A program made the position numbers and the translations under genes. The notes under the pieces are model-generated. The model searched no databases and was not told where the DNA came from. It saw only the letters and a program-made list of their open reading frames with translations. From Hespellia sp. (GTDB taxonomy: Bacteria > Bacillota > Clostridia > Lachnospirales > Lachnospiraceae), in contig JAQUUC010000002.1 of assembly GCA_028694105.1 (NCBI GenBank), forward strand, positions 47,463 to 111,462: a stretch of 64,000 bases of DNA. Reading direction: 5' to 3'. This document shows, piece after piece, positions 16,817-26,905 of this stretch; the first letter of the stretch is position 1, and each line of letters starts with the position of its first letter.

Positions 16817-18322
16817 CTATAGTGCTTCTATAAATCTCATAAATGCCGCTCTTCCTTCTTCTGTACACTTGTACACTCCGGCATCTTCGAGCACCTGAAC
16901 AAAGACTTTTCCAACCTCATCCCGAATGATATCCATCACATTTTCCCTATTGATGTTCTCGTATTCTGGCAGGAATTCCTCTACCCAGTCTGCATGTTTT
17001 TCAAGCACCTCATGGCTGCGAATATCTTTTTCTTCCAGAATATATTCGGACAGCAATTGCATCTCTTCTTTCAGTCTGGACGGGAGGACTGCAAGTCCCA
17101 TCACCTCAATCAGTCCAATGTTTTCCTTTTTGATATGATGAAGCTTTGCGTGTGGATGATAGACACCAAGTGGATGTTCCTGCGTTGTAATATTGTTGCG
17201 AAGTGCCAGATCCAGCTCAAAGGTATCCCCAACCTTTCTTGCGATCGGTGTGACGGTATTATGAGGTTCTCCCTCTGTCTCCGCAAAAATAAATGCAGCT
17301 TCATCCGTATACCCTCTCCAAGTCTGCTGAACATGTTCCCCAAGTTCAATCAGTCTCTTCTCATCCCTGCTGCGGATACGAAGTACGGAAAGTGGCCATT
17401 TCACGATTCCGGCCTCTACATCTTCATAGTTTTTGATTGTAACTGCTTTCTCAATCGGTGCACTCGCCATGGCGAACTGATAATGTCCACCCTGAAAATG
17501 ATCGTGACTGAGAATCGAGCCGCCAACAATCGGCAGATCTGCGTTCGAACCAAGGAAATAATGCGGGAACAGCTTTACAAAATCAAACAGCTTGATAAAT
17601 GTTGCCTTCTCAATCTTCATTGGAACGTGCTGCCCGTTAAATACGATGCAGTGTTCATTGTAATATACGTACGGAGAATACTGAAATCCCCAGTCACTGT
17701 CGTTGATTCTAATTGGAATGATTCTATGGTTCTCTCTTGCCGGATGATTGACTCTCCCCGCATAGCCTTCATTCTCACGGCATAACAGACATTTCGGATA
17801 TCCGCTCTGCTTTGCGGTCTTTGCCGCCGCAATCGCTTTTGGGTCCTTCTCCGGTTTCGATAAGTTGATTGTAATGTCCATATCGCCGTATGGACTCGGT
17901 GTCTTCCACTTGATATCCTTTTTGATACGGTATCTGCGGATATAGTCTGTATTCTGACTAAAGTGATAGAAATAATCCGTTGCTTTCTCCGGTGATACAG
18001 CATAGAGCTCTTTGAATGTGCGAATCACTTCACTCGGTCTTGGAACCAGACAGTTCATCAGCCTTGTATCAAACAGATCGCGGTATACTACCGAATCCTC
18101 AATCAGACCGACCTCACACGCATAGTCAAGCAGTCCTTTCAAAATCTCTTCCAGTTCCATCTCTGAAGCTTCAGTCTGTGGAGCTTCATATTCTTCGATT
18201 TTCAACACATCCAGTATCAAATTGATTGCATATATCTCGTCTTCTTTTGTAATGAGACCCGTGCGAAGTCCATAAGCAGCTAATTGTTGAATGTATTTAT
18301 AAGGCATGCGCTCCATCTCCAA
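16817..18322 (-). CDS. galT: UDP-glucose--hexose-1-phosphate uridylyltransferase (Firmicutes-type GalT)
   Basis: SGYPKCLLCRENEGYAGRVNHPARENHRIIPI, HDHFQGGHYQFAM; adjacent to galactokinase. Confidence 0.93.
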   Translation of the reverse strand: MEMERMPYKYIQQLAAYGLRTGLITKEDEIYAINLILDVLKIEEYEAPQTEASEMELEEILKGLLDYACEVGLIEDSVVYRDLFDTRLMNCLVPRPSEVIRTFKELYAVSPEKATDYFYHFSQNTDYIRRYRIKKDIKWKTPSPYGDMDITINLSKPEKDPKAIAAAKTAKQSGYPKCLLCRENEGYAGRVNHPARENHRIIPIRINDSDWGFQYSPYVYYNEHCIVFNGQHVPMKIEKATFIKLFDFVKLFPHYFLGSNADLPIVGGSILSHDHFQGGHYQFAMASAPIEKAVTIKNYEDVEAGIVKWPLSVLRIRSRDEKRLIELGEHVQQTWRGYTDEAAFIFAETEGEPHNTVTPIARKVGDTFELDLALRNNITTQEHPLGVYHPHAKLHHIKKENIGLIEVMGLAVLPSRLKEEMQLLSEYILEEKDIRSHEVLEKHADWVEEFLPEYENINRENVMDIIRDEVGKVFVQVLEDAGVYKCTEEGRAAFMRFIEAL

Positions 18323-19463
18323 TCTCTACCACATAGAATTCTGCTTCATGTCCGACCTTTGCCGCGTAATTCTTTCCGATGACTTTCTGGAACTCTTCTA
18401 CCGCTTTGTCTTCTACGATGCTGACGGTACATCCGCCGAATCCACCTCCCGTGATACGCGAACCTATGACTCCGTCGATCTTTCTTGCTTCATCCACCAG
18501 AAAATCAACCTCATCGCAGGATACTTCATAATCATCGCGCAGAGAATTATGTGACTGGTTCATCAGCTCTCCAAGCAGCTTAATGTCACCATTTTTCAAT
18601 GCTTTTACTGCCTTAATGGTTCTCTGGTTTTCATAGACAGCATGTTTTGCACGTCTTCTGCAGGTTGCATCACTGACGCAGTTCTGATAGTGCTCGAATT
18701 CTTCCTCTGACAAATCTCCAAGTCCATCGATGTCCACCTCTGCCTGCAGGTCATTCAGTGCCTGTTCACACTGCTGACGCCTCTCATTGTATGCTGAATC
18801 GACCAGACTATGCTTTACCTTACTATTTGTAATGACAATCTTCGCTCCATCTAATTTTACAGGTGCATACTCATAAGTCAGATCACTGGTATCCAGAAAG
18901 ATTGCATGATCCTTTTTTCCCATTGCACTTGCAAACTGATCCATAATCCCACAGTTGCAGCCGTTAAAATTATTCTCGGAATACTGTCCGATCAGGGCAA
19001 GGTCAGCCATACTCACCTTGTCAAAACCGTATAAAGTCTTGATGACCAGCCCGGTCAATACTTCCAGTGATGCAGAGGAGGATAATCCAGATCCATTCGG
19101 GATATTGCCGTAGATCAGCAGATCAAGTCCACAGTCCATCTTCATTCCACGCTCGGCAAATGCCCACATAACGCCTTTTGGATAGTTTGTCCAGCCAGCC
19201 TTCTCCGATGGTTTTAAATCATCCAGACTTGACTCTGTAATTAATTTATTATTAAAATTCATAGACAGGAAACGCAGCTTGTTGTCTGTTCTTTTTCTTG
19301 CTGCCGCATAAGTACCGATGGTCAGTGCGCATGGAAATACATGACCGCCGTTATAATCTGTATGTTCTCCAATCAGATTGACTCTTCCCGGTGCAAAGAA
19401 CACCTGCACGTCCTCTCCCCCTCCAAAATAAGTCCTAAAATCGTTCAGCATTGCCTCTTTCAT
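18297..19463 (-). CDS. galK: Galactokinase
   Basis: FFAPGRVNLIGEHTDYNGGHVFPCAL, GNIPNGSGLSSSASLEV, MDQFASAMGKKDHAIFLD, GSRITGGGFGGCTVSIV. Confidence 0.97.
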   Translation of the reverse strand: MKEAMLNDFRTYFGGGEDVQVFFAPGRVNLIGEHTDYNGGHVFPCALTIGTYAAARKRTDNKLRFLSMNFNNKLITESSLDDLKPSEKAGWTNYPKGVMWAFAERGMKMDCGLDLLIYGNIPNGSGLSSSASLEVLTGLVIKTLYGFDKVSMADLALIGQYSENNFNGCNCGIMDQFASAMGKKDHAIFLDTSDLTYEYAPVKLDGAKIVITNSKVKHSLVDSAYNERRQQCEQALNDLQAEVDIDGLGDLSEEEFEHYQNCVSDATCRRRAKHAVYENQRTIKAVKALKNGDIKLLGELMNQSHNSLRDDYEVSCDEVDFLVDEARKIDGVIGSRITGGGFGGCTVSIVEDKAVEEFQKVIGKNYAAKVGHEAEFYVVEIGDGAHAL

Positions 19464-20352
19464 TTTTCATGTTCTCCTTCCTGAAATCACTTCTCACATT
19501 CTTTTTTTGTTTCCTTCCAATGAAGAATAGTAACAATCCCGAAACAATAACCATCACAATGGCAAGCACCTGAGATACCGCAATCTGGGTTCCCGTTATC
19601 CACAGCTGGTCTGTACGGAGTCCTTCAATCCATGCTCTGCCAAGACCATAGCCAAACAGATAGATTAGAATCAGCTCTCCTTCGAACCGCTTATGACGTC
19701 TGTATGCAAAAATGATGATAAGAAGTGCAAGGCACCATAAGGATTCATATAAAAAGGTCGGCTGAACCTGAATAAACTGCACACCATCGATTGTCTCGAT
19801 ATGCTGTCTCATTGTCTCCGATACGTCGGAGTTTCTGACTGCTGAAAGCGGGAGCTGCATTGCAAACAGACCATCTGTATATTCCCCAAACGCTTCCCGG
19901 TTAAAAAAGTTGCCCCATCGTCCGACAATCTGTCCGAACAGAAGGCTCGGTGCCACCACATCCGCAATCTGAGGTGCAGATAAGTGCTTCACCTTCGCAA
20001 ATACAAGAATGGTGATAATCGCAGCAATCACGCCGCCATAAATCGCAAGACCGCCCTGACGTGTATTGAAAATGTCCAGCAGATTGTCTTTGTACATATC
20101 CCATGAGAATATAACAAAATAGATTCTCGCTCCGATTACACCGCAGATGATGCCGATGATACCAAGATCAAAATAATTCTCCGGATTCTGTCCGGTCACC
20201 TTCGCCTCATGAGCCGCCATAAAAATTGCAATCAGCATTCCGCAGCCAATGATAATGCCATAATAGGCAATGGAAAAGCCAAAAATCGAGATTGTTTTTC
20301 CCACGTGCTCCAATTGAATCCCAAGATGTGGGAAATAAATCATCATGTCCAT
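19435..20352 (-). CDS. lgt: Prolipoprotein diacylglyceryl transferase
   Basis: ISIFGFSIAYYGIIIGCGMLIA, GGLAIYGGVIAA, GQIVGRWGNFFNREAFGEYTDGLFAMQLP, QPTFLYESLW, FGYGLGRAWIEGLRTDQL. Confidence 0.97.
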   Translation of the reverse strand: MDMMIYFPHLGIQLEHVGKTISIFGFSIAYYGIIIGCGMLIAIFMAAHEAKVTGQNPENYFDLGIIGIICGVIGARIYFVIFSWDMYKDNLLDIFNTRQGGLAIYGGVIAAIITILVFAKVKHLSAPQIADVVAPSLLFGQIVGRWGNFFNREAFGEYTDGLFAMQLPLSAVRNSDVSETMRQHIETIDGVQFIQVQPTFLYESLWCLALLIIIFAYRRHKRFEGELILIYLFGYGLGRAWIEGLRTDQLWITGTQIAVSQVLAIVMVIVSGLLLFFIGRKQKKNVRSDFRKENMKNERGNAERF

Positions 20353-20407
20353 AGTTTGTGTGCTCCTTCTTATTTCCTTCTACTGCTTTGAGTCATCCCC
20401 GCTGGAA

Positions 20408-21505
20408 CTATACGTTAAACCGGAATAAAATAATATCTCCATCCTGAACCACGTACTCTTTTCCCTCTAATCTGACCAGCCCCTTTTCTTTTGCGGCTGC
20501 ATGTGTTCCACACGCAATCAGATCATCATAGCTGACGATCTCCGCACGGATGAATCCACGTTCAAAGTCCGTATGGATTTTTCCTGCTGCGCCCGGAGCC
20601 TTCGTACCTCTTGTTATCGTCCATGCACGGCACTCATCCTCCCCGGCTGTCAGGTAGCTGATCAGTCCCAGTATATGGTAGCTGGCTTTGATCAGCTTCT
20701 CCAGACCGGATTCCGTAAGTCCAAGATCCTCCAGGAACATCTTCTTCTCATCGTCATCTAATTCCGCAATCTCCTGCTCAATCTGCGCACATACGACAAA
20801 TACTTCGCAGTCTTCGTTCTGTGCATATTCGCGGACCGCCTGCACGCCTGCATTGCTCATGCCGTCATCTGCAAGGTCATCTTCCGCTACATTCGCAGCA
20901 AAAATCACCGGTTTGATTGTGAGCAGATTGTAGCTGTCCAGCCATTCCTGCTCTTCTTCGTCCTCAGTCGTAAAGCTCTTTGCAAGCTTACTTTCCTCTA
21001 AATGTGCTTTCAAACGGTTCAACAGCTCTAATTCTTTTGCTGCCTTTTTGTCATTTCTGCAAAGCTTCGCTGCTTTTGCGATTCTTCTTTCTAAGATTTC
21101 GATATCAGAGAAAATCAGCTCCAGATTGATCGTCTCAATATCACGAATTGGATCAATATTTCCATCCACATGCACGATATTGCCGTCCTCAAAACATCTT
21201 ACTACGTGCACGATTGCATCTACCTCACGGATATTGGCAAGAAACTGGTTCCCGAGTCCCTCTCCCTTCGATGCACCTTTTACCAGTCCTGCAATGTCAA
21301 CAAATTCAATGGCTGCCGGAACCACCTTCTTTGTGTGGTACATCTCTCCAAGCACTTTAATTCTCTCATCCGGTACCGCTACAACTCCGACATTCGGATC
21401 AATCGTACAGAATGGATAGTTTGCTGATTCTGCCCCCGCCTTTGTCAGTGAATTAAATAACGTACTCTTTCCTACATTTGGTAATCCCACAATTCCTAAT
21501 TTCAT
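20408..21505 (-). CDS. ychF: Redox-regulated ATPase YchF
   Basis: MKLGIVGLPNVGKSTLFNSLTKAGAESANYPFCTIDPNVGVVAVPDER, VDIAGLVKGASKGEGLGNQFLANIREVDAI; C-terminal TGS. Confidence 0.98.
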   Translation of the reverse strand: MKLGIVGLPNVGKSTLFNSLTKAGAESANYPFCTIDPNVGVVAVPDERIKVLGEMYHTKKVVPAAIEFVDIAGLVKGASKGEGLGNQFLANIREVDAIVHVVRCFEDGNIVHVDGNIDPIRDIETINLELIFSDIEILERRIAKAAKLCRNDKKAAKELELLNRLKAHLEESKLAKSFTTEDEEEQEWLDSYNLLTIKPVIFAANVAEDDLADDGMSNAGVQAVREYAQNEDCEVFVVCAQIEQEIAELDDDEKKMFLEDLGLTESGLEKLIKASYHILGLISYLTAGEDECRAWTITRGTKAPGAAGKIHTDFERGFIRAEIVSYDDLIACGTHAAAKEKGLVRLEGKEYVVQDGDIILFRFNV

Positions 21506-21525
21506 AAATATATTCCTCCTGTCCT

Positions 21526-22188
21526 TTATTCAAAATCCTTTAGTATCTCCATAAACTGTCTTGTCTTTGCCACAATATCTCCGCCAAATACAGAGGATCC
21601 GGCAACGAACACATTGACTCCCGCCTCGGCAATCTCCGCTGCGTTATCCACCGTCACACCGCCATCAATTTCAATGTCAACGGATAGATTTTTCTCATCA
21701 ATCATCTTTTTTAATTCACGGACTTTATCCAGCGATTCCGGCATGAATTTCTGTCCGCCAAAACCGGGCTCCACCGACATGATCAGCACCATATCCACCT
21801 GATCTAACACCGGTGCGATAGCAGCTACCGGTGTGGCAGGTTTGATGGTTACGCCTGCCTTCACGCCCTGCCTGCGAATCGCTGCAACCGTTGCCTGAAG
21901 ATCCTGACACGCCTCCGCGTGAACCGTAATAATATCAGCTCCCGCCTTTGCAAATACCTCGATATAACGAATGGGTTCTGTCACCATCAAATGTACATCC
22001 AGTACCTGCTTTGTGTGGCCCTGAATCGACTTTAGTACGGGCGCTCCAAATGAGATATTCGGCACAAACATTCCGTCCATCACATCAAAATGCAGATACT
22101 CCGCTCCGCCTTCTTCTGTCTTCTTAATCTCCGCTCCCAGCTCTTTGAAATCCGCCGATAAAATTGACGGTGCAAGTTTCATTCTCAT
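21526..22188 (-). CDS. rpe: Ribulose-phosphate 3-epimerase
   Basis: LAPSILSADFKELGAEIKKTEEGGAEYLHFDVMDGMFVPNISFGAPVLKSI, MSVEPGFGGQKFMPESLDKV, IEIDGGVTVDNA. Confidence 0.98.
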   Translation of the reverse strand: MRMKLAPSILSADFKELGAEIKKTEEGGAEYLHFDVMDGMFVPNISFGAPVLKSIQGHTKQVLDVHLMVTEPIRYIEVFAKAGADIITVHAEACQDLQATVAAIRRQGVKAGVTIKPATPVAAIAPVLDQVDMVLIMSVEPGFGGQKFMPESLDKVRELKKMIDEKNLSVDIEIDGGVTVDNAAEIAEAGVNVFVAGSSVFGGDIVAKTRQFMEILKDFE

Positions 22189-22209
22189 TGTCCTTCTCCC
22201 AACTCATCC

Positions 22210-23109
22210 TTAATATCTTTTTTTATTTTGAAGCTCCTGATACATTTCCAGATAATCCTTATAGCGGACCTCACTTATCCGGCCCTCTTCCAGTGCTTTT
22301 TTTACCGCACAACCCGGCTCATGAACATGGTCACACCCCTGAAAACGGCAATGGCCTTCATAATCCGCAAATTCTCTGAAATAATACTTAAGCTCTTCTT
22401 TTTCAAATTCATTCACATACAGTGAGCTAAATCCCGGTGTATCCATAATATACGACCGGTCATCGATCGTAATCAATTCCGAGTGTCTGGTCGTATGCTT
22501 TCCACGCGCAATCTTCTGGCTGATACTGCCGGTCTCCATCTGAATATCCTCCTGAAGCAGATTGATGATAGAGCTTTTGCCCACACCGGACGGCCCGGCA
22601 ATCGCAGTGGTCTGTCCTTGCAGAATTGCTTTTACTTCTTCTATATTATCATCTTCCAGCGCGCTCGTAAATATAACCGGGTATCCACATTCCTGATAAA
22701 TATCCTTCAGCTGCTGAATCTCCGGTTTGCTTGCAATATCTACTTTATTAAAGCACAAAACTACTGGGATCTCTTTGCTCTCCATCATGACAAGAAAGCG
22801 ATCCAGCAGATTGAAATGCGGCTTTGGTTCCGTCACCGCAAACACAACAAGAGCTTGGTCTATATTGGCTACTGCCGGTCTTACCAGTTCGTTCTTCCGA
22901 TCCAGTATCTGAACAATATTCCCAAGCTTTTCTGTCTCATCTAATATGTCAATCTCTACATTGTCTCCAACGAGCGGTTTGATTTTTTCTTTGCGAAAGA
23001 CACCTTTCGCCTTGCATTCATAAATACCGGATTCTGCTACATGTACGTAGTAGAATCCGGCAATACCTTTCACGATTTTTCCCTGCATAGATACCTCTTG
23101 TATCATCAT
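22210..23109 (-). CDS. rsgA: Ribosome small subunit-dependent GTPase A
   Basis: GIVG-like circularly permuted GTPase: NKVDIA, GPSGVGKSSIINLL, TRHSELI, DTPGFSSL, C-terminal Zn motif CRFQGCDHVHEPGCAVKKAL. Likely start is at internal MQGKIVKG. Confidence 0.96.
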   Translation of the reverse strand: MMIQEVSMQGKIVKGIAGFYYVHVAESGIYECKAKGVFRKEKIKPLVGDNVEIDILDETEKLGNIVQILDRKNELVRPAVANIDQALVVFAVTEPKPHFNLLDRFLVMMESKEIPVVLCFNKVDIASKPEIQQLKDIYQECGYPVIFTSALEDDNIEEVKAILQGQTTAIAGPSGVGKSSIINLLQEDIQMETGSISQKIARGKHTTRHSELITIDDRSYIMDTPGFSSLYVNEFEKEELKYYFREFADYEGHCRFQGCDHVHEPGCAVKKALEEGRISEVRYKDYLEMYQELQNKKRY

Positions 23110-25115
23110 TGATTCGTTGAATTATTCCCCGTATTACCACCATTATCATCACCGTCATCCGGGTCCGTTGACGGTTTTGGTCCGAGACTGATTACGAAGC
23201 CGACGGCGGTTCCTTTGTCAACAGAGGTTCCCGATCCGATTGTCTGTGAGATGACATATCCCGCTGTCACCGTAGAACTGTAGTCACTTGTGACATCCCC
23301 TACAGATAATCCAGCGGAAGATAACGCTGATCTTGCGCCGTCCTCCATCTTGCCGCTCAGATTCGGCACGGTAACACTTACCGTCTTTGCACCCTTGCTG
23401 ATGACATAATCAACCGTTGTTCCCTTGGCAACCTTTTTATTTGGAGATGTTCCCTGTGAGATAACGGTTCCTGCCGCATAGTCATCGCTGTAATCCTCTG
23501 TAACGGTACCTGTCCCAAGTCCGGCCGACGATAATGCCTCATTCGCGTCAGACTGTGATTTACCGCGCAGATCCGGAACGGTTGCCTTCTCCGCTCCAAG
23601 GCTGACTTTCATTGTAACTTTATCTCCCTCTTTTGCTTTTGTGCCACCTGCCGGTGAGGTCGAGATAACCTTGCCTTCTTCCACAGTATCATCGTAAGCC
23701 GTTGCGGACTCAACCACCAGTTTTGCATCCTCGAGAGCCTTCTGCGCATCCGCCTCATCTTTGCCCTTCACATCCGGCACAGTAACTTCTGCTGCCGTCT
23801 TTCCGGTACTGATGACGATCTTAATCCGTGTATTCTTGTCTACACGCTCGCCCTCTTTGGTTTTCTGCTCCATAACGATGCCCTTTTCGTATTTATCAGA
23901 AGGTTTTTCAGACGCGTCATATCCGAGATTCTTGTCATTTAAGGCTTTGATTGCCTCCTCTTTGGTCAGACCGACAAGCTTCGGCACCTTGACCTTTGAC
24001 TCTGTACTTGTTGATGACGTGTCGTTGCCGATTTTGAAGACACCTGCAGCACGTCCTATCATGAAAATTACTGCAAATGCAATAATAACCGCAACAACAA
24101 TCATAAGAATCTTCATAACTTTTGCCATCTTTGGATTTACATCCTCGTCCAGCTCTTCGTCATCATCGTAGTCTTCATCTTCATAATCGTCTTCATATTC
24201 TTCCTGCTGCTTGATGCGTTCCAGCTCATCCTCCGTAATCATCACGGTCTGTGAATGATCCGGCATCACACCCAGTGTGACAAAATCCCCATCCGGATCT
24301 ACCAGTGACTGCTTCAGATCCTGAATCAGTGCTCCGGCATTCGGGTAACGCTTTTCCGGATTCTTCTGTGTACACTTTAAAATAATGCACTCCAGACTGT
24401 ATGGAATGTCCGGCACTTCTTCTGCCGGTGATACAATCTCTTCCTGCAGATGTTTGATTGCGATGGACACAGTGGAATCCCCGTCAAACGGTACATGTCC
24501 TGTCACCATCTCATACATCGTAATACCGGCCGAATAGATATCACTCTTGATATCGACTCCGCCGCCTCTCGCCTGCTCCGGCGAGGTATAATGAACCGAG
24601 CCCATGACATTCGAACTGATCGTGTTCGCTGCCGTTGTCGCCCTTGCAATACCAAAGTCGGTAACCTTTACCTTACCCTCTTTGGAAATAATAATATTCG
24701 CCGGCTTGATATCCCGGTGGATAATGTGCTGGTTATGCGCAGCTTCAATACCGGTTGCCATCTGAATTGAGATACTGATTGTCTCTTTTGCAGATAATCT
24801 GCCCTTTTTTTCGATATAATCCTTCAGTGTGATACCTTCGACAAGCTCCATTACCATGTAATGAAGACCGCGATCTTCTCCCACATCGTATACATTGACT
24901 ACGTTCGGATGCATCAGTCCTGCAGCCGCCTGAGCCTCACTGTGGAATTTTCTGATAAATTCCTCGTCTGCACGAAAATCACTCTTTAATACTTTGATTG
25001 CGACATAACGGTTTAACTTATGATCTTTTCCCTTATAGACGTCCGCCATTCCGCCGGAACCGACGCGCTCAATTATTTCATATCTTTTCCCTAAAAATAC
25101 TCCCGTTTTTAACAT
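23106..25115 (-). CDS. prkC: PASTA-domain Ser/Thr protein kinase, four PASTA repeats
   Basis: Kinase motifs GSGGMADVYKGKD, HRDIKPANIIISKEGKVKVTDFGIAR; TM segment; four VP.L.G-type PASTA units. Confidence 0.96.
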   Translation of the reverse strand: MLKTGVFLGKRYEIIERVGSGGMADVYKGKDHKLNRYVAIKVLKSDFRADEEFIRKFHSEAQAAAGLMHPNVVNVYDVGEDRGLHYMVMELVEGITLKDYIEKKGRLSAKETISISIQMATGIEAAHNQHIIHRDIKPANIIISKEGKVKVTDFGIARATTAANTISSNVMGSVHYTSPEQARGGGVDIKSDIYSAGITMYEMVTGHVPFDGDSTVSIAIKHLQEEIVSPAEEVPDIPYSLECIILKCTQKNPEKRYPNAGALIQDLKQSLVDPDGDFVTLGVMPDHSQTVMITEDELERIKQQEEYEDDYEDEDYDDDEELDEDVNPKMAKVMKILMIVVAVIIAFAVIFMIGRAAGVFKIGNDTSSTSTESKVKVPKLVGLTKEEAIKALNDKNLGYDASEKPSDKYEKGIVMEQKTKEGERVDKNTRIKIVISTGKTAAEVTVPDVKGKDEADAQKALEDAKLVVESATAYDDTVEEGKVISTSPAGGTKAKEGDKVTMKVSLGAEKATVPDLRGKSQSDANEALSSAGLGTGTVTEDYSDDYAAGTVISQGTSPNKKVAKGTTVDYVISKGAKTVSVTVPNLSGKMEDGARSALSSAGLSVGDVTSDYSSTVTAGYVISQTIGSGTSVDKGTAVGFVISLGPKPSTDPDDGDDNGGNTGNNSTNQ

Positions 25116-25852
25116 ATACTCACCTCACCTATACAAGGTTTCACTAAAACTACCCCTATATTATCTGTTCCACCATTCTCCTTCGCAGTCTCTACAAGCA
25201 GTTCACCTGATTCAACAATATCTCTGCCCCCCTGAACCAGATGAAACAGTTCTTCATCCTCTACCATATTACTAAGACCATCTGTACACATCAAAATGAT
25301 GTCATCCTTTTTTAACCGGTGTTCGAAGAAATCAATCTCTACATCCGCCTTCGCACCAATCGCTCTTGTAATAATATTCTTGTCCGGATGATGTTTTGCC
25401 TCTTCCGGCTTGATTCCGCCAAGTCTGACCATCTCCTCCACAAGGGAATGGTCCTTTGTCAGCTGTGTAATTCCTTTATTGACCAGATACAAACGGCTGT
25501 CTCCCACATTGGCAAAATACATCATCTGATTAATAATCGTCGCAACCACGAGAGTCGTTCCCATTCCAGTCAGATGTTCGTCCTTCGCCGCCGTCTCAAT
25601 CAGCTCACGATTCGCCGTCTTGATTGCCGCCGTGATCGCCTTCTCAACATCAGTCTCCCTCGACTGCCGCAATTCTCTTGTAATTACCTCAACTGTAAAT
25701 TTCGAAGCAAAATCTCCTGCCTGATGACCTCCCATGCCATCTGCAACAACAAAGAGATTCGGAAGGGTTCCCAGAGGTTTATCGGTTGTGTAGACATAGT
25801 CCTGATTCACGGTTCTGACCCGGCCGACGTCTGTAATTGAAAATGTCTTCAT
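25109..25852 (-). CDS. prpC: PP2C-family Ser/Thr phosphatase
   Basis: TDVGRVRTVNQDYVY, FVVADGMGGHQAGDFAS, GMGTTLVVATI, NVGDSRLYL, ILMCTDGLSNMV; partner of the PASTA kinase. Confidence 0.96.
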   Translation of the reverse strand: MKTFSITDVGRVRTVNQDYVYTTDKPLGTLPNLFVVADGMGGHQAGDFASKFTVEVITRELRQSRETDVEKAITAAIKTANRELIETAAKDEHLTGMGTTLVVATIINQMMYFANVGDSRLYLVNKGITQLTKDHSLVEEMVRLGGIKPEEAKHHPDKNIITRAIGAKADVEIDFFEHRLKKDDIILMCTDGLSNMVEDEELFHLVQGGRDIVESGELLVETAKENGGTDNIGVVLVKPCIGEVSIC

Positions 25853-25861
25853 ATTTCCTCC

Positions 25862-26902
25862 TTATCCTTCTGCTTTTTCTGCATGTTTTCTTCTTAATTG
25901 TCCACAGGCTCCATCGATATCTGAGCCCATTTCTCTTCTTATAGTAACATTTATTCCACTTTTTTCAAGTTTATTTTTGAATTTTTCGGCGCTTTGTCTG
26001 CTCGGCTGTACAAAATCCCGTTCTTTGATCGGATTCACCGGAATCAGGTTCAGATGACAATTGCGTGATTTGCAGACTGCTGTGAGCTCTTTTGCGTCCT
26101 CATCCGTGTCATTGACGCCAGCCACCAGACTGTATTCAAAGGTGATTCTTCGTCCGGTCTCCCGGAAATAAATGTCGCAGGCCTCCAGCACTTCCGAGAG
26201 ATCATATTTATTCGCGACCGGCATCAGGCTCTGTCTTTTTGACTGCGTTGCACCATGAAGCGATAACGCAAGTGTAATCTGCAGATTTTCTTTCGCAAGC
26301 TCTTTGATTTTCGGCACGATTCCGCAGGTTGACACCGTGACATTGCGCTGGCTGATATGAAGTCCGTGTTCATCGGTCAGTATCCGGATGAATGTCAGGA
26401 AATTGTCGTAATTATCCATCGGTTCACCGGTTCCCATGACCACGACATTCGATACCCGCTCGCCGGATATCTTCTGAATCTGATAAATCTGCCCCACCAT
26501 CTCCGAAGGGCTTAAGTTTCTCTCCAGACCTCCGATGGTCGAAGCACAGAACTTACAGCCCATCCGGCAGCCGACCTGCGAGGAAATGCAGACCGAATTC
26601 CCGTGTTTATATTTCATCAGGACACTCTCCACCACATTGTCATCCTGCAGACGGAAGAGAAATTTGTTCGTTCCGTCCAGCTTTGACTCCTGACGCTCCA
26701 GCATCTCAAGAGGCCAGATGAGGTAATGCTCCTCCAGCTTTTCCCGCAGTGGTTTGGACAGGTTCGTCATCTCCTCAAAACTGTCTGCCAGCTTCACATG
26801 CAGCCATTCATAAATCTGTCTGCTGCGAAACTTCTTCTCACCGAGTATTTCCATTTCCTCTTGTAATTCTTCAAATGTATATGATCTGATATCTTTTTTC
26901 AA
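25862..26902 (-). CDS. rlmN: 23S rRNA (adenine2503-C2)-methyltransferase, radical SAM
   Basis: SSQVGCRMGCKFCASTIGGLERNL (CxxxCxxC), MGTGEPMDNYDNFL, ALSLHGATQSKRQSLMPVANKY. Confidence 0.98.
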   Translation of the reverse strand: MKKDIRSYTFEELQEEMEILGEKKFRSRQIYEWLHVKLADSFEEMTNLSKPLREKLEEHYLIWPLEMLERQESKLDGTNKFLFRLQDDNVVESVLMKYKHGNSVCISSQVGCRMGCKFCASTIGGLERNLSPSEMVGQIYQIQKISGERVSNVVVMGTGEPMDNYDNFLTFIRILTDEHGLHISQRNVTVSTCGIVPKIKELAKENLQITLALSLHGATQSKRQSLMPVANKYDLSEVLEACDIYFRETGRRITFEYSLVAGVNDTDEDAKELTAVCKSRNCHLNLIPVNPIKERDFVQPSRQSAEKFKNKLEKSGINVTIRREMGSDIDGACGQLRRKHAEKAEG

Positions 26903-26905
26903 TGT

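Noticed and set aside
23106-24100. Repeated sequence units in the kinase gene that could look like a DNA repeat array
   Set aside because: They are four diverged PASTA protein domains, not a CRISPR or satellite array.
24120-24230. Low-complexity tcatcatcgtagtcttcatcttcataatcg tract
   Set aside because: Encodes the acidic EEYEDDYEDEDYDDDEELDED linker before the TM segment of the PASTA kinase; ordinary.
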